A stretch of DNA of 64,000 nt. Source: an uncultured Lachnospiraceae bacterium. Its GTDB lineage: Bacteria; Bacillota; Clostridia; Lachnospirales; Lachnospiraceae. The stretch covers positions 1-64,000 of the forward strand of contig CAMNSD010000011.1 of assembly GCA_946554445.1 (NCBI GenBank), in the 5' to 3' direction. The notes under the pieces were generated by a model. It did no database searches and was not told the origin of the DNA. It saw only the letters and a list, made by a program, of their open reading frames with translations. The position numbers and the translations under genes are program-made. This document shows, in pieces, positions 16,732-24,953 of the stretch; position 1 is the stretch's first letter; each line of letters starts with the position of its first letter.

Positions 16732-17940
16732 ATGACAAAAATTGATATCGTCTCCGGATTTCTGGGAGCCGGCAAAACCACATTGATCAAAAAACTGTTA
16801 CAGGAAGCACTGGCGGATACGAAAGTGGTGCTGATCGAGAATGAATTTGGTGAGATTGGCATTGACGGCGGTTTCCTAAAGGAGGCCGGCATCGAGATTA
16901 AGGAGATGAATTCGGGCTGTATCTGTTGTTCCTTGGTGGGGGATTTTGGCACTTCTCTCAGAGAGGTATTAGATACCTATACGCCGGAGCGGATTTTGAT
17001 CGAGCCCTCAGGTGTGGGGAAGCTTTCCGATGTCATGAAAGCGGTGCAGGATGCCATGGCGGATAGGAATGTGGCGTTAAACAGTGCGGTAGCTGTGGTG
17101 GATGCCTGCAAATGTAAGATGTATATCAAGAACTTTGGCGAGTTCTTTGTCAATCAGATTGAACATGCTGGCACCATAGTCTTAAGCAGGACAGATAAAC
17201 TGAGTGAGGAGAAACTGGCGGCCTGTGTGGAAATGGTGCGGGAGCATAATGCGAAAGCGACCATTATCACCACTCCCTGGGATGCGTTGGACGGTAAGGA
17301 CATCCTGGAAACCATTGAAGGAGCCAAGGATCTGGAGGCGGAGTTGATGCGGGAAGTGATGGAGATGCATGAGGAGCATCACCACGATCATGAGCACGAG
17401 GAAGATCACGAGCACCACCACGATCATGAGCATGAGGAAGGTCACGAGCATCACCACGATCACGAGGATGGACATGAAGGCCACGAGCACCATCACGACC
17501 ATGAGCATCATCACAACCACAAGGATGGACATGAAGGCCACGAGCATCATTATGATCATGAACACGGAGAACACGAGCACCATCACGATCATGAGCATGG
17601 GGAAGGTCATGAGCATCATCACGACCATGAACATGAAGGTCACCATCATCACCATCATCACGCGGATGAGATTTTCACGAGCTGGGGGCTTGAGACACCT
17701 TCGGTCTATAGCAAAGAAGAAATCGAGCATATTCTGGAAGAATTGGACAAGGAGGAAGAGTATGGTCTGGTGCTTCGGGCGAAAGGTATGGTGCCTTCCA
17801 CGGACGGCGGATGGATTTACTTTGACTATGTGCCGGAGGAGAGAAACGTCAGGAGCGGTAAGCCGGATGTGACAGGTAAATTCTGTGTCATCGGCTCAAA
17901 GCTGAAAGAGGACAAACTGGCGACATTATTTCAGAAATAG
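16732..17940 (+). CDS. CobW/COG0523 GTPase with long His-rich segment
   Basis: This 402-residue G3E GTPase is a candidate metallochaperone. Walker A is GFLGAGKTT (9-17), the family metal motif is CICC (63-66), and SRTDK (152-156) replaces the usual NKxD. Residues 213-310 are a His/Asp/Glu tract in which I count 52 His of 98 residues, ending in seven His in a row; the DNA is a degenerate tandem repeat. A CobW C-terminal domain follows from about 311. Members deliver zinc, cobalt, nickel or other metals under GTP control; the tract could store or buffer metal. No Zur-like site is obvious upstream. A second CobW-type gene begins 18 bases after the stop. Confidence 0.85.
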   Translation: MTKIDIVSGFLGAGKTTLIKKLLQEALADTKVVLIENEFGEIGIDGGFLKEAGIEIKEMNSGCICCSLVGDFGTSLREVLDTYTPERILIEPSGVGKLSDVMKAVQDAMADRNVALNSAVAVVDACKCKMYIKNFGEFFVNQIEHAGTIVLSRTDKLSEEKLAACVEMVREHNAKATIITTPWDALDGKDILETIEGAKDLEAELMREVMEMHEEHHHDHEHEEDHEHHHDHEHEEGHEHHHDHEDGHEGHEHHHDHEHHHNHKDGHEGHEHHYDHEHGEHEHHHDHEHGEGHEHHHDHEHEGHHHHHHHADEIFTSWGLETPSVYSKEEIEHILEELDKEEEYGLVLRAKGMVPSTDGGWIYFDYVPEERNVRSGKPDVTGKFCVIGSKLKEDKLATLFQK

Positions 17941-17958
17941 CGGGAAGGAAGTAATCGT

Positions 17959-18888
17959 ATGAAACCGGTCTATGTGATCAACGGATTTTTGGAGAGCGGT
18001 AAAACAGAATTTATCACTTATACACTGGCACAGCCTTATTTTCAGATACGGGGGAAGACGTTGCTGCTTCTCTGCGAGGAGGGAGAAAACGAATATGAGG
18101 CTGACCTTTTGAAACAGAGCCATACGGAACTGGTGTTGATAGAGGAGGAGGCGGATTTTACGCCAAACAGGCTGATTGAACTGGAGAAGAAATATAAGCC
18201 GGAGCGTATCCTCATCGAATATAACGGGATGTGGAACTATAAGGAGATGAAACTGCCCTGGCACTGGAAGATAGAGCAGCAGATCACCACCATTGATGCT
18301 TCCACGTTCCCGATGTATTTTACCAATATGAAATCCCTGCTGGCAGAGCAGATTCGTAAGTCGGAACTGATTATTTTTAATCGCTGTGACGGGATACAGG
18401 ATCTTGGCAGTTATAAGCGTAATATCAAGGCCATCAACCCGAAGGCGGAGATTGTCTTTGAGGATGCCAACGGAGAAATCAATGAGATTATGGAAGAGGA
18501 CCTGCCTTATGATTTAAAAGCGCCGGTCATTGAATTAGATAACGAGGGTTATGGAATCTGGTATCTGGATTCCCTAGATCATTTAGAGCGTTATGAGGGC
18601 AAGACGATTCGTTTTGTGGCGATGGTTTTAAAGCCGGAACAGTTTCCAAAGGGGTATTTTGTGCCGGGGCGCATGGCGATGACCTGTTGTGCGGAAGATA
18701 TGGCCTTTCTGGGATATGCCTGTGAGTATGAGAAAGCGGATTCTCTGCAGAATCAGCAGTGGGTGCAGGTGACAGCCAGGGTGGAGAAGGAATACTTTGC
18801 GGACTATCAGGGGGAAGGACCAATATTACATGCGGTCAGTGTAGAAAAGACCAAAGCCCCGAAAGAAGAGGTCATAAGTTTCGTGTGA
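17959..18888 (+). CDS. CobW-type GTPase fused to a DUF1980-like C-terminal domain
   Basis: This 309-residue protein starts with a P-loop GTPase: Walker A GFLESGKTE at 9-17 and a G4-like FNRCD near residue 135. It lacks the CxCC metal motif of its neighbour. From about residue 205 the sequence changes to GKTIRFVAMVLKPEQFP, then PGRMAMTCCAED with C243 and C244, then WVQVTARVEKEY. This closely resembles the DUF1980/TIGR03943 domain, usually a separate membrane-anchored protein beside a permease. The fusion suggests a GTPase that handles metal or thiol chemistry with its partner. The start ATG follows GGAAGG. It overlaps the next gene by one base (TGATG). Confidence 0.75.
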   Translation: MKPVYVINGFLESGKTEFITYTLAQPYFQIRGKTLLLLCEEGENEYEADLLKQSHTELVLIEEEADFTPNRLIELEKKYKPERILIEYNGMWNYKEMKLPWHWKIEQQITTIDASTFPMYFTNMKSLLAEQIRKSELIIFNRCDGIQDLGSYKRNIKAINPKAEIVFEDANGEINEIMEEDLPYDLKAPVIELDNEGYGIWYLDSLDHLERYEGKTIRFVAMVLKPEQFPKGYFVPGRMAMTCCAEDMAFLGYACEYEKADSLQNQQWVQVTARVEKEYFADYQGEGPILHAVSVEKTKAPKEEVISFV

Positions 18889-19652
18889 TGGAAGCGGATA
18901 AGGATATACAGCAGATGAAAAAGCGGCTGTTGGAACTGGCCAAGCGTTCTTACAGCCAGAATGTTTATACTTTTACCCCCTTTCTGGGGCTTTCCGAGCA
19001 ACAGGCTTATCATGAAATCAGCGGACAGTTGTCCTATGCCGGCTGCGGGATGGAGGGCGGCTGTCCTCTTTGTGAACGTAAGATGATTCGGTTTGGGAAT
19101 GAGGAAAGTCTGGGTTATACGGAGGACTACCCCATTCTTTGTCTGCGGATTGAACCTCTAAATTCCAAATTTGCAGAAATCTTGTCGCACAGGGATTTTC
19201 TGGGTGCAATCATGAATTTGGGGATTGAGAGGGATACCGTAGGAGATATTTTTGTGCAGGATAAGATGGCGTATTTGTTTTGTCAGGATGCAATTGCCCC
19301 TTATTTGACCGAGCATCTTGAACAGGTGCGGCGGACTAGGGTGAAATGTGTCATTAGCGATATACCGGAACATCTTGTGACGCCTTCGTTGGAGAGCGTG
19401 ACGGTATCGGTGGCTTCCCCGCGGATCGACGGGGTGATTTCCAAACTCTACAATATGGCGAGAAGCCAAAGCCAGGAATTATTTAGAACTGGCAAAATAT
19501 TTATCAATGGCAGATTGACGGAGAATGGCAGTTATCTGTTAAAGCCGGGTGATGCGGTGACAGCGCGGGGCTTTGGTAGATTTATTTATACGGGAGAGCA
19601 GGGAGAAACCCGCAAAGGAAAGCGCAGGATCTGTGTGGAAGTTTATCGCTAG
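18888..19652 (+). CDS. ylmH: YlmH-type S4-domain RNA-binding protein
   Basis: This 254-residue protein matches YlmH, a ribosome- or RNA-associated S4 protein usually encoded in the division (ylm) cluster. The N-terminal part carries FTPFLGLSEQQAYHEI and the middle carries RDFLGAIMNLGIERDTVGDI, both hallmarks. The S4 domain lies near residues 178-245, with SRSQELFRTGKIFINGR-like character and KPGDAVTARGFGRF. B. subtilis YlmH has been linked to rescue of stalled ribosomes, so a role beside RqcH (also in this window) is plausible. ATG 18888 overlaps the GTPase stop by one base; the longer upstream frame lies inside that gene. The location away from the ylm cluster is somewhat unusual. Confidence 0.85.
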   Translation: MEADKDIQQMKKRLLELAKRSYSQNVYTFTPFLGLSEQQAYHEISGQLSYAGCGMEGGCPLCERKMIRFGNEESLGYTEDYPILCLRIEPLNSKFAEILSHRDFLGAIMNLGIERDTVGDIFVQDKMAYLFCQDAIAPYLTEHLEQVRRTRVKCVISDIPEHLVTPSLESVTVSVASPRIDGVISKLYNMARSQSQELFRTGKIFINGRLTENGSYLLKPGDAVTARGFGRFIYTGEQGETRKGKRRICVEVYR

Positions 19653-19682
19653 GAGAGTATTTAGTGTTAGGAGTATGATTTG

Positions 19683-20624
19683 ATGTTTTGCTACAATGGA
19701 TTTCAATGGTTGTTCTTTTTTTATATGTATTGTTTTTTAGGGTGGTGTTTTGAATCTGCCTATGTATCGTTAAAATCCAGGAAGTTAATAAACAGGGGAT
19801 TTATGAGAGGGCCTTTTTTGCCGCTTTATGGGAGCGGTGCAATTATGATGCTTGTGGTTTCCATGCCATTTCGGGACAATGTGGTTCTTACATATATAGC
19901 GGGTGTTATTGGTGCGACGGCGTTAGAATATGTGACGGGCGTGGTGATGGAAGCGCTCTTTAAGGTTAGATACTGGGATTATTCTAGAAAACCATTTAAT
20001 TTTCAAGGACATATCTGTCTGAGTTCTTCCATTGCATGGGGATTTTTTACCATTTTGATGACGAGGGTGATACATGCGCCCATCGAGAGGATGGTATTGT
20101 CGATACCGGGACGGGTGCTTTCCTGGGCAACGGTCCTTCTTACGATCTATATTGTGGCGGACTTTACGCTTTCCTTCAAGGCAGCTCTGGATTTGCGGGA
20201 TATCCTGGTCAAGATCGAGAGGGCGAAGGAGGAACTGGAACGTATGAGGCGCCGTCTGGATGTGATTGCGGCTTTCAACAACGAAGAGAAGGAATGGAAG
20301 CGGCAGGAGCGGGAAGAACGCAGGGAACTTTGGCTGAACGAGATAACGGATGCTTTGGAGCAACGTTTTGCTGCGATTAAGGAGACGGTATTGAGCGTGC
20401 CTACTGCCTATGGAGAAAGCGTGAAAGAAGAAATTGCAGAACTGCGCGGCAGATTCAGCGAGTATCTGGAACGGCAGAAAAATGAAACCAGGCTGTTGGA
20501 TTTTTATAAAAGGGATATGATTCGGAATAATCCGACAATGGGGTCCAGAGAATATAAAGAGGCGTTTGAGGAATTAAAGAAGATAGCGGACGATAAGAAA
20601 CGGAAGGATAAAGGGAAAAAATAG
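19683..20624 (+). CDS. CmpB-type (PF06541-like) membrane protein
   Basis: This 313-residue protein has four or five membrane helices in the first 175 residues. The motifs FLGWCFESAYVS, NRGFMRGPFLPLYGSGA and ALEYVTGVVMEALFKVRYWDYS mark the family annotated as putative ABC-transporter type IV (CmpB). Residues 180-313 are a highly charged helical region, probably a cytosolic coiled coil, longer than the bare family domain. The function is not established. TTAGGAG lies 9 bases before ATG 19683; the in-frame TTG 19680 is less likely. A clear terminator follows. It stands 30 bases after ylmH and may be the last gene of that operon. Confidence 0.75.
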   Translation: MFCYNGFQWLFFFYMYCFLGWCFESAYVSLKSRKLINRGFMRGPFLPLYGSGAIMMLVVSMPFRDNVVLTYIAGVIGATALEYVTGVVMEALFKVRYWDYSRKPFNFQGHICLSSSIAWGFFTILMTRVIHAPIERMVLSIPGRVLSWATVLLTIYIVADFTLSFKAALDLRDILVKIERAKEELERMRRRLDVIAAFNNEEKEWKRQEREERRELWLNEITDALEQRFAAIKETVLSVPTAYGESVKEEIAELRGRFSEYLERQKNETRLLDFYKRDMIRNNPTMGSREYKEAFEELKKIADDKKRKDKGKK

Positions 20625-20685
20625 ATGGCTGTTTTTCCCGCAACCTGCTACAAAGAAATGCTGGATAGGAGTACGTTAATCGGAG

Positions 20686-20706
20686 ACCGTCTGGAAGACG
20701 GTTTTT
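20686..20706 (+). terminator. Intrinsic terminator after the CmpB-like gene
   Basis: A 7-bp stem, ACCGTCT with AGACGGT around GGA, is followed by a T run. It separates the plus-strand unit from the convergent PHP gene. Confidence 0.85.
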
Positions 20707-20717
20707 GCGCCAAATGA

Positions 20718-21548
20718 TTAGTCCTCTCCAAGTGGAATATAACGTGCTTTCTTATGCTTGACAGCGCGGATGGAATCAAGGATCTGATCTTCCATTAGTT
20801 CCAGATTGCGGGCTTTCCGGCGGAAAAGCGCCAGAAACTTATTGTATACCCAGAAAGAATAGACCAGTATATTGTTGACTTTTCCAAGTTTGGATTTCGT
20901 GGTATGGGTATAGTGAAGACCACCAATCATAGTAGGTTTTTTCGCTCGGATATATTCTATCAATTCCGTTTCCGAGGTAATATTTTCTTGTAAAACAGTA
21001 TAACCGAATCCGGCACAGTCCGGTTTGTGAGAGTCGCTGCCGCCAAAACAGGGCAGGTCAAAACGGGCTGCCAATGTCATGGCGCGCATGTTGGAATCCG
21101 CGTCTTCGCAGGCGTTATATCCCTCTATAAAGTCAAATTTGCGATAAATTTCTTCTGATATATTGCCGCGGAGCGTGTTTTTGATACTTAAGAATTTCTC
21201 ACCGCAGGGATGGGCCGGGCCCAAGATGCCGCCGTAGAGATGTACAATCTCTATGAGAAGCAGCAAGGGTAGTCCTCTTAATTCCAAAATGGGAAGTTTT
21301 GCGCCTGTCGGCATGATGATCAGCATGTGACCGGCATTGATGGTATCATACTCAATTCCCTTTAATACAACGAAATCATCAGGCTTTTCAGCCAGTTTTT
21401 TATAATAGCGATAGGCTTTATAGGAGTTGTGGTCTGTAATCAACATACCCTGATAGCCTTTTTCTTTTAAGATAGCAATATTTTCCAACAATTCCAGCTT
21501 GCCGTCGGGTGAGCCTTCTTTTGTGTGGCAATGCATGTCCAGTTTCAT
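20718..21548 (-). CDS. PHP-domain metal-dependent phosphoesterase
   Basis: This 276-residue protein begins MKLDMHCHTKEGSPDG, the first PHP metal motif (HxH). It continues with LITDHNSY, a Glu in LKGIEYD, a His in LGPAHPCG and the C-terminal GGSDSHKP. These are the ligands of a trinuclear metal site. Stand-alone PHP proteins of this size hydrolyse small phosphate esters such as nucleoside bisphosphates or cyclic phosphates; the substrate is unknown. It is a single minus-strand gene, divergent from the spoIIIA operon and convergent with the CmpB gene. AAGAGGG lies upstream of the ATG. A role in sporulation cannot be inferred from position alone. Confidence 0.8.
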   Translation of the reverse strand: MKLDMHCHTKEGSPDGKLELLENIAILKEKGYQGMLITDHNSYKAYRYYKKLAEKPDDFVVLKGIEYDTINAGHMLIIMPTGAKLPILELRGLPLLLLIEIVHLYGGILGPAHPCGEKFLSIKNTLRGNISEEIYRKFDFIEGYNACEDADSNMRAMTLAARFDLPCFGGSDSHKPDCAGFGYTVLQENITSETELIEYIRAKKPTMIGGLHYTHTTKSKLGKVNNILVYSFWVYNKFLALFRRKARNLELMEDQILDSIRAVKHKKARYIPLGED

Positions 21549-21677
21549 AAAATCCCTCTTTTATTCTAGATTCTCTCTACATATTTTACCCTCTTTTACA
21601 AGAAAATGCTACAGATTTTTTTTGTATCTTTTTTCCTGTGCAACCGTTTTTGGGAAAAAGAACGGCATGATTTTTAT

Positions 21678-21706
21678 GTCATAACCTGGACAAAGGTTCA
21701 TATATT
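21678..21706 (+). promoter_or_regulatory. Sigma-E-like promoter for the spoIIIA operon
   Basis: GTCATAA at 21678-21684 and CATATATT at 21699-21706 are separated by 14 bases. This resembles the mother-cell sigma-E consensus (-35 like TCATA, -10 like CATAnnnT). The first gene starts about 20 bases downstream. SpoIIIA operons are known sigma-E targets. Confidence 0.65.
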
Positions 21707-21725
21707 GAGATAAGGGGGAATGCGG

Positions 21726-22673
21726 ATGCACAGGGAAGAGATTTTACGGATGTTTCCTGAAAGGATGCGCGGTAGGTGGCAGGAGACGGCAGATTTGTGT
21801 GGGAACCTGCAGGAGATCAGGCTTCGGGTGGGAAGACCAGTGACAGTCATTACTGTGTCAGGGGAAAGATTTGTAGATATCGAAGGGCGGATCGTGGACA
21901 GGCAGGAGGCAGGCGCTAGGATTACAGAGCGGGAAATAGAGGAGATTATCCAGCATTTGTGTCAGTATTCTCTCTATGCTTTTGCTGATGAAATCAGACA
22001 GGGATTTCTCACAATACAGGGTGGACATCGCGTGGGAATGGCGGGACAGGTTATCCTGGAGGATACGGGACGAGTCAGGAATATAAAATACATACGTTAT
22101 TTAAATATTCGTATAGCTCATCAGATAAAAGGTGCGGCAGATTCAATACTTCCCTTTCTATATGAAAAGGACAGATTATGCAATACACTTCTAATTTCGC
22201 CGCCAGGGTGCGGTAAAACGACCATGCTGCGGGATATGATTAGACAGATATCGGATGGGAGTATGTACGGACAGGGCATGAATGTGGGAGTTGTGGATGA
22301 ACGATCAGAGATTGCAGGAAGTTATATGGGCGTCCCGCAGAATGATGTGGGGAGCCGGACAGATGTGCTGGATGGGTGTCCTAAGGTGGAAGGTATGATG
22401 ATGTTGGTGCGATCGATGGCGCCGCAGGTAATTGCCGTGGATGAACTAGGAAGCGATAAGGATATGGAAGCATTACAGATGGCAAGTGGATGTGGCTGCA
22501 AGCTGATAGTAACGATTCATGGAAGTTCCCTTTCGGAGATACAGAACAAAAAATACATGCGTTATGTAATTAAAGAAGGGTTGTTTGAAAGATATGTGAT
22601 ATTAAAACGTGTAAATGGAAATTGTGTTGTCGAAGGAGTCTATGACAGAGAAGGGAAACCATGTATAAGATAA
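21726..22673 (+). CDS. spoIIIAA: Stage III sporulation protein AA (ATPase)
   Basis: This is the 315-residue ATPase of the SpoIIIA-SpoIIQ channel that links mother cell and forespore during engulfment. Walker A is SPPGCGKTTMLRD near residues 155-167. It is followed by VGVVDERSEIAG and a Walker B-like VIAVDELG. The fold is that of secretion ATPases. The upstream LYAFADEIRQGFLTIQGGHRVG is a family signature. ATG 21726 gives normal spacing from AAGGGGG; ATG 21720 would be too close. The end overlaps spoIIIAB by 13 bases. It sits just behind a sigma-E-like promoter. Confidence 0.95.
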   Translation: MHREEILRMFPERMRGRWQETADLCGNLQEIRLRVGRPVTVITVSGERFVDIEGRIVDRQEAGARITEREIEEIIQHLCQYSLYAFADEIRQGFLTIQGGHRVGMAGQVILEDTGRVRNIKYIRYLNIRIAHQIKGAADSILPFLYEKDRLCNTLLISPPGCGKTTMLRDMIRQISDGSMYGQGMNVGVVDERSEIAGSYMGVPQNDVGSRTDVLDGCPKVEGMMMLVRSMAPQVIAVDELGSDKDMEALQMASGCGCKLIVTIHGSSLSEIQNKKYMRYVIKEGLFERYVILKRVNGNCVVEGVYDREGKPCIR

Positions 22674-23179
22674 TGGGATGTTTCTGTATTCTGGCGGGCT
22701 GTATGGGACTTGGCAGATTGAAAGTGGGGCAGGAGCGGGAGAGAATCCTACATTTACGGGAATTGATACGCATGATACACAGGATGCAGGACGAGATCAG
22801 TTATGGGAAACATACATTGCCGGAAATCTGTCTGATACTTGCTGACAATGTGGACAGCTGGTATGCGCCTTATTTCATAGAGATTCACAGGCAGATGCTG
22901 CAAGGAGATGGTACAGGCCTGAAGGAAGTCTGGGAAAAACAGATGACGGCATGTCTAGAAAATCTGCCGTTACAGGAAGAAGAGAAGGATATCATCCGAC
23001 AGCTGCCAGCCTGTTTGGGATTGCAGGAGGAAAAGCGTCAGGCGCTGGGATTTGAGCAGGCGGCCATATTGTTATCCGGAAAATGTCAAAAAGCAGAGGA
23101 AGCTTATGAGAATAGATCGAAAATGATACACAGCGTCAGTATACTGGCAGGATTGCTTTTATCGATTCTGTTATTGTGA
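22661..23179 (+). CDS. spoIIIAB: Stage III sporulation protein AB
   Basis: This 172-residue protein has an N-terminal membrane helix (about residues 3-18) and a hydrophobic C-terminus (SILAGLLLSILLL), with a soluble helical middle. The motifs LRELIRMIHRMQDEISYGKHTLPEI and a late FEQAAILLSGKCQKAEE match SpoIIIAB, which resembles GspF-type secretion components of the feeding channel. It overlaps spoIIIAA by 13 bases and is followed 21 bases later by spoIIIAC. All eight genes of the operon are present in the usual order, which supports the call beyond sequence similarity. Confidence 0.9.
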   Translation: MYKIMGCFCILAGCMGLGRLKVGQERERILHLRELIRMIHRMQDEISYGKHTLPEICLILADNVDSWYAPYFIEIHRQMLQGDGTGLKEVWEKQMTACLENLPLQEEEKDIIRQLPACLGLQEEKRQALGFEQAAILLSGKCQKAEEAYENRSKMIHSVSILAGLLLSILLL

Positions 23180-23200
23180 AAAGGCAGGTGAGGAGGGTTC

Positions 23201-23395
23201 ATGAATATAAGTTTGATTTTTAAGATTGCGGCGGTAGGTATTTTGGTGACAATATTAAATCAAGTTTTAAAATATAGTGGTAGAGAGGAACATGCCTTCC
23301 TGATTAGCTTGGCAGGATTAATTCTTGTTTTAACATGGATTATTCCTTATATTTATGATCTGTTTCTGATGATCCAGGAATTGTTTGCCCTATAG
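23201..23395 (+). CDS. spoIIIAC: Stage III sporulation protein AC
   Basis: This is a 64-residue membrane protein with two helices, about residues 5-20 and 32-58. It matches SpoIIIAC: NISLIFKIAAVGILVTILNQVLKYS-like start (position 23201 onward), then HAFLISLAGLILVLTWIIPYI. It probably forms part of the membrane base of the SpoIIIA channel with SpoIIIAD, which shares the fold. GGAGGG lies 6 bases before the ATG. The gap to spoIIIAD is 25 bases. Such small proteins are easy to miss in annotation, but the operon position makes it secure. Confidence 0.92.
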   Translation: MNISLIFKIAAVGILVTILNQVLKYSGREEHAFLISLAGLILVLTWIIPYIYDLFLMIQELFAL

Positions 23396-23420
23396 GAAAA
23401 AGAGAAAGGCGGAAAACGGT

Positions 23421-23807
23421 ATGGATATGGTTAAGATTGGATTGGTAGGTATTGTGGGCGTCTTATTTGCGGTGTCGATAAAAAGTTACAAAGCAGAGTA
23501 TGGAATCTATGTCGCTGTCGCCGTCTGTCTTATCATCCTGGAATATATCATTCGTTATTTTATGACCGTGTTGACAGGTATGGAGCAGATTCGGGGATAT
23601 TTGAATGAAAATTATCAGTTTCTTGCGCTCCTTTTAAAAGCTGTAGGCGCTACTTATGCCTGTGAATTTTGTGCAGGTATCTGTAAAGACGCAGGGTATG
23701 GCGGTGTTGCTGGACAAGTTGAGATGTTGGGGAAACTCTATATTCTCACGGTAGGGATGCCGGTGCTTTTGACTTTGATGGAAAATATACAGGCACTTGC
23801 TGGATAA
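23421..23807 (+). CDS. spoIIIAD: Stage III sporulation protein AD
   Basis: This 128-residue protein has four hydrophobic segments and the family motifs KIGLVGIVGVLFAVSIKS at the start and TYACEFCAGICKDAGYGGVAGQVE in the second half. It is the larger relative of SpoIIIAC in the channel's membrane base. The start is ATG 23421 with AAAGGCGG upstream; the longer open frame from 23385 overlaps spoIIIAC and has no ribosome-binding site. A second in-frame ATG at 23427 is possible. spoIIIAE follows after 14 bases. Confidence 0.9.
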   Translation: MDMVKIGLVGIVGVLFAVSIKSYKAEYGIYVAVAVCLIILEYIIRYFMTVLTGMEQIRGYLNENYQFLALLLKAVGATYACEFCAGICKDAGYGGVAGQVEMLGKLYILTVGMPVLLTLMENIQALAG

Positions 23808-23821
23808 GGAGGTAAAAGCAT

Positions 23822-24886
23822 ATGGCGGAGGGAGGCGTTGTGTGGGACGAACTGGAAATGGATGCGGTTTCCATGGATTTTAGACAACTGTTTCCTGAAT
23901 TTACATTTGATGGCAGGGAAGTGTTTGCTCATGTCATGCAGGGAGAGCTGTGGGAAGCTATTAAGATGCTGGGAAATGGAATAACAAGTACAATAGAATA
24001 TCAGAAAGAAGAATTGAGGATTCTGTTTCTAACCATTATTATTCTGGGAATTGCAGCGGCGCTCTTCTCTAACTTTGCGGATCTTTTCAAGGATCATCAG
24101 GTATCTGACCTGGCCTTTTATTTTGTATATTTATTGTTGATTGCGGTGCTTCTTAAATTTTTTACGATGGCGGCTGGTACGGTACAGGAGATTTTGCACG
24201 GTGTCACGACGTTCATCCGTCTGTATATTCCTACCTATATGATTGTGGTGGGCAGTACCTCTGGTATTGTCTCTGCTTCTGCATACTATCATTTGCTGCT
24301 GACCGTAGTTTATTTTATAGAGTGGGGATATTTGTCGATTCTTTTACCGTTGGTGTACGGTTATGTACTGTTAACGGTCATAAATGGTATTTGGATGGAA
24401 GAAAAACTGGGACTTTTGCTGGAGTTGATTGAGAAGGTGATAAGCGGCAGCATTAAAGTGACCTTGGGAATTATTACGGGTTTCAGTCTCTTACAAGCTA
24501 TGATATCACCTGTTATAGATTCTTTGCAGTCAACGGCGCTTAAGAAAGCGATGTCTGCACTGCCCGGTATCGGAGGATTGACGGAGGGAATGTTTGAAAT
24601 GGTGGTTGGTTCGGCGGTGCTTGTCAAAAATAGTATCGGTATCTATATTATGCTGGTATTGGTTGTACTATGCGGTATACCGATTTTGAAATTAACCCTA
24701 TTGTCCTGCGTGGTCAAATTGAGCGCTGCATTGATTGGTATTGTCAGTGATAAACGTATGACGGCTTGTGCTAATCGGGTAGGCGATGGTAATTTGATGC
24801 TGTTAAAGATTGTTCTTGCATCCGTGGGAATGTTTATCATTCAGATAGCGATTATCACTTATACGACGGGCAGATATATGATGTGA
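23822..24886 (+). CDS. spoIIIAE: Stage III sporulation protein AE
   Basis: This 354-residue polytopic membrane protein has about seven or eight hydrophobic segments from residue 60 onward. It carries the SpoIIIAE motifs FIRLYIPTYMIVVGSTSG and KKAMSALPGIGGLTEG, with TACANRVGDGN near the end. It is the large membrane subunit of the channel. The first 55 residues look soluble and acidic, and I see no classical signal peptide, unlike the Bacillus protein. GGAGGT is 8 bases before the ATG. The next gene, spoIIIAF, begins 67 bases after the stop. Confidence 0.92.
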   Translation: MAEGGVVWDELEMDAVSMDFRQLFPEFTFDGREVFAHVMQGELWEAIKMLGNGITSTIEYQKEELRILFLTIIILGIAAALFSNFADLFKDHQVSDLAFYFVYLLLIAVLLKFFTMAAGTVQEILHGVTTFIRLYIPTYMIVVGSTSGIVSASAYYHLLLTVVYFIEWGYLSILLPLVYGYVLLTVINGIWMEEKLGLLLELIEKVISGSIKVTLGIITGFSLLQAMISPVIDSLQSTALKKAMSALPGIGGLTEGMFEMVVGSAVLVKNSIGIYIMLVLVVLCGIPILKLTLLSCVVKLSAALIGIVSDKRMTACANRVGDGNLMLLKIVLASVGMFIIQIAIITYTTGRYMM

Positions 24887-24953
24887 ATAAGCGACGATAT
24901 GCAGGATAGAGGGCAAAGATGAAAAGAACAGGCGTGGAGAGAGGAGTGTTGTG

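Noticed and set aside
17182..17730. Minus-strand open frame rich in Met, Val and Ile opposite the His tract.
   Set aside because: It is the antisense of CAT/CAC-rich repeats; no ribosome-binding site and no family match.
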